DNA of 64,000 bases from Paludibacteraceae bacterium (GTDB lineage Bacteria > Bacteroidota > Bacteroidia > Bacteroidales > Paludibacteraceae): the NCBI GenBank assembly GCA_031292565.1, contig JARLGW010000001.1:1-64000 (forward strand). Direction: 5' to 3'. The translations under genes and the position numbers were made by a program. The notes below the pieces were generated by a model. The model was not told the origin of the DNA. It made no database searches and worked only from the letters and a program-made list of their open reading frames with translations. Below, in pieces: positions 7,373 to 14,434 of the stretch (the stretch's first letter is position 1; every line of letters begins with the position of its first letter).

Positions 7373-8776
7373 TTAATCTAATTTAGTTGTTAATCCTAAT
7401 TCTACTTCAAATTCGTGAACGATGCGGTTGGTTACCAGGCGTGTTTTGATAACTAACGGATTCTTTTCGTCGGGTGCTTGTGCAGGGTTGATATACACGT
7501 CGAAAGCCGAAATGTTGCCTGCTGCTACCATTGTTTCCAATTGTTTGGAAATAAGGCCTTCCCAGTAGGAGATGGTGGTACTTTTGATGTATCCGGTTGA
7601 GGCTTCTACAGGCACGTTGCTACGCACGCGGGGGATTAATGTGGTGCGTACCAGGCGGGCAGCTTTGTCCCACACGCAGTTGAAGTTGAAGAACGAGTAG
7701 TCGCTTGTAGATTCCACGGCTGTAGGGCATCCGCTAAGAAAGAACCCACCGTAGTTTTTGAACGAGCCTACGTAGATGTATCCGTTGGTGGATATAGCGG
7801 CTTGTTCTGATACCGGAAGTGTAATAAATAAAGTTCCGTCACTCAATTGAGCGTTGCTCCAACGGCCTGTTGCGGAGTCGGTAAGCGTGTAGTTTTCTTC
7901 TCCTTTGCGTGAGCTGGGTTTATCTTCAATATCTACGCTACCCAAATCTTCGTGTACTTTGCGGATGGCTACCGAACCTAATACGGTACCTACAGCTGCT
8001 GGTGTACCGAAATCGGTCATTGCTGGATCTTGGGCAATTACTACCGATACGTTTGGTGCAGCCACTAATGATTGGCGAAGGTTATTGGCATCAGCAGTAA
8101 AGTCGAAAGTAGTTGTTTCTGATTTGCCTTCCAAGAAAATACCGTCGATTAACAGATGCTCATCTGAAAATGCTTTTACAAATGCTTGGAATTTTGATGC
8201 GTAGCATACGCTAACGGTTTCTTTAAGGTTCGTAGTTTTATCGATAACAACATTTCCTTGAGCATCTAATAAATCTTCATTGTGAAGTGCAATTTTTTGT
8301 ACTGTTAAATCCGAAATATTGGCAAAACCTAATACATTGATGTCGTCGATGCCTCTCACGGCATTGATAAAATCGGGGTTTGCTAATATTTGGTCAACAG
8401 TATAGGGTGATGTTTTACTGTTAACAGTAATTGTTTGGGGTACCGTGATTAAGTAAAACTTTTGCCCTGGAGCCAAACGGAACATTTCGTCGAAATGATA
8501 CCACAATGGAGCCGTTATACCTACCTTAGTAGTTGTTGTAATAACCGCACTACTACCAGTGCCGGTAGTTATTGTTGGGTGTGTAGTGTCGTTTACAATT
8601 CCGGCAGCTTCCACTTCGGTGATGCTGAAAAAACTTTTTACTTTGTAATTTGCAATATCACTTTTCGTATCGGTAACATCCATACCATACACGAGTGCTA
8701 TTACCCTGTCGGCAGCCGAAGAGGTACGACCTAGGCCGCCGTTTAGTTTGTCTATTAAAACTCCTTCAAAACTCAT
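7373..8776 (-). CDS. Contractile tail sheath protein (DUF2586-like)
   Basis: A 467-residue protein and the first gene of the minus-strand tail operon. The start MSFEGVLIDKLNGGLGRTSS and the Ala/Thr-rich middle domain (VVIAQDPAMTDFGTPAAV) are those of the DUF2586 sheath family of Bacteroidota phages. The C-terminal domain (VRTTLIPRVRSNVPVEASTG, then SYWEGLISKQLETMVAAGNI and LVTNRIVHEFEVELGL) matches the conserved C-terminal domain of sheath proteins. The upstream 283-bp divergent region must hold the operon promoter, but I see no clear TAnnTTTG box for this strand. Confidence 0.8.
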   Translation of the reverse strand: MSFEGVLIDKLNGGLGRTSSAADRVIALVYGMDVTDTKSDIANYKVKSFFSITEVEAAGIVNDTTHPTITTGTGSSAVITTTTKVGITAPLWYHFDEMFRLAPGQKFYLITVPQTITVNSKTSPYTVDQILANPDFINAVRGIDDINVLGFANISDLTVQKIALHNEDLLDAQGNVVIDKTTNLKETVSVCYASKFQAFVKAFSDEHLLIDGIFLEGKSETTTFDFTADANNLRQSLVAAPNVSVVIAQDPAMTDFGTPAAVGTVLGSVAIRKVHEDLGSVDIEDKPSSRKGEENYTLTDSATGRWSNAQLSDGTLFITLPVSEQAAISTNGYIYVGSFKNYGGFFLSGCPTAVESTSDYSFFNFNCVWDKAARLVRTTLIPRVRSNVPVEASTGYIKSTTISYWEGLISKQLETMVAAGNISAFDVYINPAQAPDEKNPLVIKTRLVTNRIVHEFEVELGLTTKLD

Positions 8777-9059
8777 TTTTTTTGTTTTTTTGTTTATTAA
8801 TTAAATTTGATAAATCTCTTTTCAGATCTGTTTGTTGATGCAAATCTCTGCATTTTGCGTGTCTTATCACAAGTCGGCTTTTGATGCACTGGTTTTAACC
8901 GTGTTGTACTTAAAATTTTTCTTTTCTTCGGGTTTTTTGTGTACTGCAAAAAAGATGTTTTTTGTGGGCAATAATATTTCTATGACCTTTGTTTAGCGCA
9001 AAGGCACTGGCTTTTAGGCTTGTGCTTAATTGTTTTATCTTTAAAATGAAAAAAAATAT

Positions 9060-9611
9060 ATGGAAAATTGGAAAGAAATTTATCTGCAGATTGCAAAGCA
9101 AATTAATAGTAGAATGCCTGAAATTGCTTGGGTGGACTTATGGCACGAGCAGGTGCCTAACACGGACGATGAGTATGGATTTCCCTCTCCGGCTGTGTTT
9201 GTAGCCTTTCGTTCTACTAAAATAACGGATCGGGGCAAATTGGTTCAGGACGTGGAGCTTCGGGTGGATTTGTACTTGTACAGTGAAACTACGGCTAAAT
9301 CCGAGCAGGGTAGTAGCACTCAAACGGCGGCACTGGGCTATTTGGATATGCTTACTAAATTAAACGTGTGCTTTCATGGTTATAGCTCGGCTGCTTTTAG
9401 CCGGATGCGCAAGGTGGATATTCGCTGTATTGACAGCAGCATGTCGCGCTACTTGTATTGTATTAGCTTCGAGTGCGTGGTGACGGATGCTACGGCGATG
9501 ATTACTTACACCGAGGGTGGATTCCCTGACGTTACGGATGAGAGTTCTTCGGCTGCTATCGCTGATAAGCCTTTGCTGACGGATGCCGATTCGTTTTTCG
9601 AAGTGAAATAA
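9060..9611 (+). CDS. Tail completion/terminator-like protein
   Basis: A 183-residue protein transcribed away from the sheath operon. The pattern is a short N-terminal helix, a DLWHEQVPN segment, a central strand pair (KLVQDVELRVDLYLYSETT), and a C-terminal strand (YLYCISFECVVTDATAMITY). This fits tail terminator or completion proteins that cap the tube at its head-proximal end. Finding it next to the sheath gene supports this. Assignment is by pattern and neighbourhood. The C-terminal 30 residues are acidic and probably flexible. Confidence 0.5.
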   Translation: MENWKEIYLQIAKQINSRMPEIAWVDLWHEQVPNTDDEYGFPSPAVFVAFRSTKITDRGKLVQDVELRVDLYLYSETTAKSEQGSSTQTAALGYLDMLTKLNVCFHGYSSAAFSRMRKVDIRCIDSSMSRYLYCISFECVVTDATAMITYTEGGFPDVTDESSSAAIADKPLLTDADSFFEVK

Positions 9612-9729
9612 AATCACGTGTGAACCTACTTTGTGATGAGATGAAAACAACATGCCGATTGTGGGACTGGCCTTACAATTGGCGTGTATGTATATTTGTT
9701 TTGAGATACAAAAAAAGCGTTATAATAAT

Positions 9730-9759
9730 TTTGATTTATTCTTGTAAGTCGTATCTTTG
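9730..9759 (+). promoter_or_regulatory. Bacteroidota-type promoter upstream of the one-TM protein
   Basis: TTTG at 9730-9733, an 18-nt spacer and TATCTTTG at 9752-9759 match the Bacteroidota -33/-7 consensus (TTTG, TAnnTTTG). Transcription would start near 9765, leaving about a 70-nt leader before the ATG at 9837. Confidence 0.55.
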
Positions 9760-9836
9760 TGGAGAATAAGAGTAATGCTCCGTTGCTGAATTGTAACTTA
9801 AAACATTATTAATTCATTTCCAACTAAATAAACTAC

Positions 9837-10454
9837 ATGGATACCGTATTTGCATATATTTGCGAACATTGGCCGATAGGGGCAACGATTGTAATTACAG
9901 CGATTGTAATTTGGAACGTTGCTAAATTTTATTTCAATAGGTTTAAACCTGTTGAAAAAACAGTCAAGAAAATTGAAGAGCATTGTAATTGCAAAGGGCA
10001 CGGCGACGATATTGATTATACAAAAAAGAATATTGCAAGTATAGAAAAGTCGTTGTCTTACATCATGGGAACTTTAAAAATTAACCCAACCGAAGTTCCA
10101 ACGCCTGTAACTCCTTTAACCGAAACACGAAGCCCAAGGCAAGTTACCGAATCGGGCTATGAGCTATTAGCGTTGTGCGGGGTAAAGCAGTTGCTTGCCG
10201 ATAAAATGGACGTGTTTGTGAGTAAACTGGAAGAGGATAGCCCCAAAACGGCGTTGGATGTAGAAAGCCAGGCTCTGAAAGTGCTGTGGGCATTAACGGA
10301 CGAAGATTATTTCAATAAAACAAAAAACTACTTATATAACAACCCTAAGTTTAAGGACGGGGAAGTAAACTTAACCACGGTTTGCATGCTAATGAGCTTG
10401 GAGCTTCGCAACGAATATCTAAAGCGGCACCCGGAGGTAGAACAAAACTTATAA
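9837..10454 (+). CDS. One-TM protein with C-terminal helical domain, unknown function
   Basis: A 205-residue protein. One membrane segment lies at about residues 14-32 (ATIVITAIVIWNVAKFYF). A charged coiled stretch with EEHCNCKGHGDDIDYTKKN follows, then a Pro/Thr linker (about 80-100) and a helical domain to the end. The membrane anchor and position beside the tail genes would allow a lysis or holin-like role, but no motif shows this. It has its own promoter and is followed 2 bases later by a strong terminator, so it is a single-gene unit. Confidence 0.6.
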   Translation: MDTVFAYICEHWPIGATIVITAIVIWNVAKFYFNRFKPVEKTVKKIEEHCNCKGHGDDIDYTKKNIASIEKSLSYIMGTLKINPTEVPTPVTPLTETRSPRQVTESGYELLALCGVKQLLADKMDVFVSKLEEDSPKTALDVESQALKVLWALTDEDYFNKTKNYLYNNPKFKDGEVNLTTVCMLMSLELRNEYLKRHPEVEQNL

Positions 10455-10455
10455 T

Positions 10456-10486
10456 AAAAAAAGCCACTGTTACAGTGGCTTTTTTT
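10456..10486. terminator. Bidirectional intrinsic terminator
   Basis: A-tract, AGCCACTG stem (10462-10469), TTA loop, CAGTGGCT (10473-10480), T-tract. It works for the plus-strand gene ending at 10454 and, from the other side, for the minus-strand gene ending at 10522. Confidence 0.85.
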
Positions 10487-10521
10487 ATGTCTTCCTCTTT
10501 CCGGTAGAATCAAACACGTTG

Positions 10522-10749
10522 TTACACACTAGCTTTTTGCCTGTGCTTATCCACTAGCCGGTTGTAGAACTCGTTGTTCTCCTTTTTGTAAAATACCAGG
10601 CTGTAAATATACTCCGGGTCAAGGTAAAATTGCTCTTCCGAAAGCTGTTTCAGCACGTCGTCCATCCGCATCCGTTTCACATCGTACATCAGGTGAAATT
10701 GGGTTACGATAGCCCGGTCTCTTTTTTCTATTAACTCTTTTTTTCTCAT
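10522..10749 (-). CDS. Small conserved Bacteroidota protein, phage-associated type
   Basis: A 75-residue helical, charged protein (MRKKELIEKRDRAIVTQFHL...). The pattern is KRD-x-A-x-V, then VKRMRMDDVLKQLSEEQFYL, then YIYSLVF. It resembles small proteins often found beside phage and transposon genes in Bacteroidota, which have a helix-turn-helix-like layout and no known role. It converges on the terminator at 10456-10486. Confidence 0.55.
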   Translation of the reverse strand: MRKKELIEKRDRAIVTQFHLMYDVKRMRMDDVLKQLSEEQFYLDPEYIYSLVFYKKENNEFYNRLVDKHRQKASV

Positions 10750-10800
10750 GGCACTGTGTTTTTTATTTATTACTAAAAGTTGTTTTCTTGTTGAGGTAAT

Positions 10801-11017
10801 TAACGTGAGTTTGATTTAAAAGAAAATATTATATATTTGATATACAGTTAATTGTTCTCCGAAGGAGATTGATGTTAATAGAAAAGAGCCTCCACAAGAA
10901 ACCTTTTTCCCGAATGGGAATAGATACATTTATCCCCGTTCGGGGAATAGGTTGTATCTATTTTACATTTCTATTAATATTTATTGCCTTCGGCAAATAA
11001 ATACATTGATTATCAAC
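10801..11017 (-). repeat. Multi-hairpin intergenic repeat, copy 1 (inverted relative to copy 2)
   Basis: Read on the minus strand, this is a diverged copy of 14226-14416. Short stems are kept while loops differ: TTGCC/GGCAA, TCCCC/GGGGA, TCCC/GGGA, TCTCC/GGAGA. An outer stem TTAATAGAAA (10875-10884) pairs with TTTCTATTAA (10968-10977). In copy 2 this stem reads CAATAG/CTATTG, so a T-A pair here is a C-G pair there. An extra AGATACA/TGTATCT stem (10922-10928, 10953-10959) occurs only here. Conserved pairing with changing bases suggests a structured RNA or a mobile palindromic element. Confidence 0.75.
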
Positions 11018-11053
11018 AACTAAAATGCATTCTCATATCCAATTCGCGTTACT

Positions 11054-11914
11054 TTAATACTTGCTTTCGGTAAGCACCAGCAGCAGGTTTTTAAACTCTT
11101 TGTTCTCCGCCGCCCGGTTTTGCAGCCGCCGTATGGCATTGATTTTAATCTGCCTGATCCGTTCGGTCGATAGCCCGTACTTCTGTGCCAGCAATGGCAC
11201 GTCGAGCTCCACGCCTTGCAGCCCGAAGCTGTCAATCAATATGTTGGCTTGTTTCTCGTGCGGAATGATGCGGTGTATTACCTCTATCAGGCATTCGCGT
11301 TTATTCTCCACGTCCTCGTAATCGTCCGCGTCAATGGCCATAATAAAGTCGCCATTATTCTCATCCTGTTCGTTTATTATTTTAAAGGAGGATAGTGCAT
11401 TTACTATGCCTTCCAGGTTGGTGATGCCCAGCTCCAGGCAGGCTTCTTCGAGGCTCATATCTTCGCCGGTGGAGGTGTAGTGGCGGGCTAGGTGGCGATG
11501 GATGCGGGCGTAATCGGCCTGCACGTTTTGTGGCACGCGGATGCTTTCGGCGTCTTCCTGCAGGCTGTACATGATGCTTTGCCTGATGTACCACACGGCG
11601 TAGGAGATGAAGCGGAAGCCTCGGCAGGGGTCGAAGCGTTCGATGGCTTTGCACAGCCCGATGTTACCGGCCGAAATAAGGTCGGGTAGGGGCACCTTGC
11701 CTTGATGCTGCTTAGCTACTGATATTACGAAGCGAAGATTAGCATTGAGTAGTTTCTCACGAGCCTCTTCGCGGCCTGCTTGCATTTGCTCGAAAAGCCG
11801 GGTTTCCTCCTCTTGCGAAACGGGTTGGTATCTTTGCCCGGAGAGTTCGCGCAGATATTCTTTTATCACGTCGTTTCGTAGCGTGATGGAGGGGCTTATT
11901 TTTAGTTGTTTCAT
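11054..11914 (-). CDS. Alternative sigma-70 factor, RpoD-like (group 2-like)
   Basis: A 286-residue sigma factor, the same size as Bacteroidota primary sigma but clearly diverged from it. Region 1.2/2.1 begins at RNDVIKEYLRELSG. Region 2 (LLNANLRFVISVAKQHQGKV, DLISAGNIGLCKAIERFDP, GFRFISYAVWYIRQSIMYSL) spans about 55-125. Region 4 (LAQKYGLSTERIRQIKINAI) is near 250-270. Region 3-4 linkers do not match primary sigma. It does not sit with housekeeping genes but beside the tail cluster, suggesting it drives that cluster or a stress response. No target promoter can be shown from sequence. Confidence 0.85.
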   Translation of the reverse strand: MKQLKISPSITLRNDVIKEYLRELSGQRYQPVSQEEETRLFEQMQAGREEAREKLLNANLRFVISVAKQHQGKVPLPDLISAGNIGLCKAIERFDPCRGFRFISYAVWYIRQSIMYSLQEDAESIRVPQNVQADYARIHRHLARHYTSTGEDMSLEEACLELGITNLEGIVNALSSFKIINEQDENNGDFIMAIDADDYEDVENKRECLIEVIHRIIPHEKQANILIDSFGLQGVELDVPLLAQKYGLSTERIRQIKINAIRRLQNRAAENKEFKNLLLVLTESKY

Positions 11915-12339
11915 ACTTCTTTAAGGGTTCAATTTTTCCCTTTTGTAGGGCAGGGTGGGGTGCCGAGCGGGTGGGTTGTGGTAGATAATATTTCGGATCA
12001 ACATCCGATTTGGTTAGTAGGGCTGATGCCTGTTTTTTTCTTGGAAATCTGTTCGAGTGCGTTTTAACGTGGTGTTAATTTCGAAGAATGACGAAAAAAA
12101 ACGAGGATGAACAAAAGAAACGAATTGTATCGTTTTTCTTAAAGCTATGATAAAAAAATGGCTCGTGCAAGAAGTATTCATGTTAAAAAAGATGGAATTG
12201 TTGCAGTTAATTGGGTAGCACGGTTTGCAAAACTGGGTTAGCAGGAACGTGGGAAGACTTGCTTTTTGCATAAATGAGGGCTGAGCTTACGCTTAACACG
12301 GAAACTTTTTTTAAAATTTCAACAAAAGTTATTTTTTTC
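11915..12339. other. Intergenic region, no supported gene
   Basis: About 425 bp between the sigma gene and the tetR promoter. A short plus-strand frame (12158-12241, 27 codons) and a longer minus-strand frame are present but have no credible coding pattern. It must contain the sigma-factor promoter, which I could not pin down. Confidence 0.5.
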
Positions 12340-12387
12340 TTGTATATTAAAAATTATCACTATATTTGCAAACCGGACGGACGGTCT
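12340..12387 (+). promoter_or_regulatory. tetR promoter with overlapping TetR operator
   Basis: TTG at 12340-12342, 18 nt, TATATTTG at 12361-12368. The 18-bp operator at 12370-12387 (AAACCGGACGGACGGTCT) sits at the expected transcription start. Its reverse complement matches the site at 13070-13087 at 16 of 18 positions. This placement fits autorepression by steric block. Confidence 0.75.
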
Positions 12388-12393
12388 ATACTT

Positions 12394-12996
12394 ATGAATG
12401 AATCAAAAGAACATATTATCACGGTAGCCACTAAGCTCTTCTTGCAGAAAAGCTTTAAGGAGGTAACGATGAAAGAAATAGTGGAGGAAACCGGCTTATC
12501 AAAAGGGGCTTTTTATCACTATTTTCAAAGTAAGGAACAACTCTTTTTGGAAGTGTTGGAGTTTTTTTTCACCGACGTAATGAAACATGCTTATGACCGG
12601 TATTCCAAGGAATCGTTTTACAAGTTCTATCATGATTACGCGGATGAAATGAGTTCTTTTTTTGTAAATTATTTTGAAAAATTCAAGGTTGATGAAAGTG
12701 AAAGTGAATTTAAGATGAATTATTTCTCACTCACCTTTGATGCCTTAAAACTGTTTCCTGAATTTAGGGGAAAAATGGTGGTCGGTTTTCAACAAGAATT
12801 AGAAACTTGGAAAACGTCGATAAAAAACGCGCGCGATAGAGGTGAAATTAAATCACCGATGTCGGACGAACAGGTTGCCCAACTATTTATCTGTTTAGGT
12901 GATGGAATTGCCCTCCACAATATAATACTGGGTTCTAATATTGAAAAACTAGATCTATCGCTTTGGGATAAATTGTACGAACAAATAAAAGTGTAA
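12394..12996 (+). CDS. TetR/AcrR-family repressor of the efflux operon
   Basis: A 200-residue regulator starting at MNESKEHIITVATKLFLQKS. The frame is open upstream to 12274, but the promoter and operator lie in that part, so the ATG at 12394 is the start. The TetR helix-turn-helix spans residues 27-46 (MKEIVEETGLSKGAFYHYFQ). The C-terminal ligand-binding domain is all helical. The operator before its own gene and a near-identical one before the emrA-like gene indicate that it represses both until a toxic ligand binds. Confidence 0.9.
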   Translation: MNESKEHIITVATKLFLQKSFKEVTMKEIVEETGLSKGAFYHYFQSKEQLFLEVLEFFFTDVMKHAYDRYSKESFYKFYHDYADEMSSFFVNYFEKFKVDESESEFKMNYFSLTFDALKLFPEFRGKMVVGFQQELETWKTSIKNARDRGEIKSPMSDEQVAQLFICLGDGIALHNIILGSNIEKLDLSLWDKLYEQIKV

Positions 12997-13033
12997 CCAT
13001 TAGAAAATAATTTCTAAATGTTTACTATTCACC

Positions 13034-13087
13034 AACCGGTTTCCCCGGTTAATTTTTTAATCAAAATATAGACCGGTCGTCCGGTTT
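13034..13087 (+). promoter_or_regulatory. TetR operator upstream of the efflux operon
   Basis: An 18-bp site at 13070-13087 (AGACCGGTCGTCCGGTTT), with ACCGG/CCGGT half sites, matches the reverse complement of the tetR operator. A second inverted repeat, AACCGG-5nt-CCGGTT, lies at 13034-13050 and may be a weaker site. No clear TAnnTTTG box is visible for this operon. Confidence 0.75.
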
Positions 13088-13121
13088 AATAAGCAATATA
13101 ATCAATGTAAATATAAATGTT

Positions 13122-14192
13122 ATGAAAAAAGAGAAAAAAAGTATCGGTAAAATTATAGCCATTGTAGCCATTCCGGTGGTAGCCGTAATTTTTATGTATT
13201 GGGCGTTAGGGGCTAAAGTGGTGGAATCGGACAACGCGCAATTGGACGGTAATATTTATTTGGTAAGAACGAGCGTGGCCGGGTACGTGAAGTCCATTTG
13301 CTTCGCCGACAATCAACAGGTGAAAAAGGGTGAACTATTGGCGGTGCTTGACACCACGGACTTGAAGCTGAAAGTGATACAGGCACAATCGGCTTTCTGC
13401 ATTGCAAAAGCGAAGCTCTCGGCTGCCGGGCAAAAGGCATACGCGAGCAATGAAAACACCACGGCGAGCTTCCTTACCATGGCATCCTACGGGCAAAATA
13501 TTGTTTCGGCAAAAGCAAACTTAACCAAAGCGCAATTGGCATTTAACCGAATTCAAGGCCTTATGAAGGTAAAAGCGGCAACGGAGGAACAGATGGAAAA
13601 CGCGCAATCGGCGTTGGAGATGGCTAAAGCGGAATACGCCAAGGCGGACAACATTCAGAAATCATCCACCTCCTCCGCCATTAGCTTAAAGGCAATGGCC
13701 AAATCGGAGAAAAGTTCAATCACCCAGGCACAATTGCAAGTAGAGCAAAGCAAGGCCGACCTGGAGTTGGCTCAACATCAGCTGGACTATGCGGTAATTA
13801 AGGCTCCTTGCGACGGCTACGTGTGCAAACGGGCTATTCAACTGGGACAGTACCTGAGCGTGGGTCAAAATATTTGCGCGGTGATTGACTGCAAAAACTT
13901 GTGGATAACGGCAAATTTCAAGGAGACTCAACTAAAAGATTTACAAGCCGGCGAAAGAGTGACCATTAAAATTGATGCCTATCCTGATTTAAAGCTGGAG
14001 GGACGGGTGGAATCGTTCAGTGGTGCCACGGGTGCCAAGTTCGCGTTGCTGCCGCCGGATAACGCCACGGGTAATTTTATTAAAATAACCCAACGAGTGC
14101 CCGTGAAGATTTCAATCAAAACCCCACCCCGTGATAACGTTCAGTTACTTATGCCGGGAATGAGCTCCACGGTTAAAGTGTACATTAAATAA
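13122..14192 (+). CDS. emrA: EmrA/HlyD-type membrane fusion protein
   Basis: A 356-residue periplasmic adaptor of a tripartite efflux pump. The TM anchor is at about residues 10-28. The first lipoyl half is near 40-75 (VRTSVAGYVKSICFADNQQV, KGELLAVLDTTDLKLK). A long coiled coil spans about 80-215, rich in Ala, Lys and Gln. The second lipoyl half follows (DYAVIKAPCDGYVCKRAIQL), then a beta-barrel (LWITANFKETQLKDLQAGER). It links the inner-membrane pump with the TolC-like channel. It is the first gene of the operon, downstream of the TetR operator. A 240-bp gap with a hairpin repeat separates it from the pump gene. Confidence 0.92.
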   Translation: MKKEKKSIGKIIAIVAIPVVAVIFMYWALGAKVVESDNAQLDGNIYLVRTSVAGYVKSICFADNQQVKKGELLAVLDTTDLKLKVIQAQSAFCIAKAKLSAAGQKAYASNENTTASFLTMASYGQNIVSAKANLTKAQLAFNRIQGLMKVKAATEEQMENAQSALEMAKAEYAKADNIQKSSTSSAISLKAMAKSEKSSITQAQLQVEQSKADLELAQHQLDYAVIKAPCDGYVCKRAIQLGQYLSVGQNICAVIDCKNLWITANFKETQLKDLQAGERVTIKIDAYPDLKLEGRVESFSGATGAKFALLPPDNATGNFIKITQRVPVKISIKTPPRDNVQLLMPGMSSTVKVYIK

Positions 14193-14225
14193 AATGAGAA
14201 TTCGATATAAGGGTATTTCCAGCAT

Positions 14226-14416
14226 GTTGATTATCAATGTATTTATTTGCCGTAGGCAATATATTTCAATAGAAAAGTGAAACAAAAAGAACCGATTCCC
14301 CGTCAGGGGATAAATATATTTATTCCCTATGGGAAATGGATTTCTTATCTAAGCATTTTTTCTATTGAAATCAATCTCCTACGGAGAATAATTATCTCTT
14401 AATCGAGCTCACGTTA
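14226..14416 (+). repeat. Multi-hairpin intergenic repeat, copy 2 (inside the efflux operon)
   Basis: An inverted, diverged copy of 10801-11017. Hairpins with 5-bp stems: TTGCC-GTA-GGCAA, TCCCC-GTCA-GGGGA, TTCCC-TAT-GGGAA and TCTCC-TAC-GGAGA. The outer stem TTTCAATAGAAAA pairs with TTTTCTATTGAAA. The far ends (GTTGAT-ATCAATG and CTCACGTTA) match copy 1 as well. It separates the emrA-like and emrB-like genes and would be part of the operon mRNA. Confidence 0.75.
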
Positions 14417-14434
14417 AAAAATAAATAAAAAGAT

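Noticed and set aside
12158-12241. 27-residue open frame (MARARSIHVKKDG...)
   Set aside because: It is too short, and no homologue or partner is recognisable. It could be a decayed gene fragment, but nothing supports it.
12274-12393. N-terminal extension of the TetR gene
   Set aside because: The promoter and operator lie within it, and the TetR family starts at MNESKEH.
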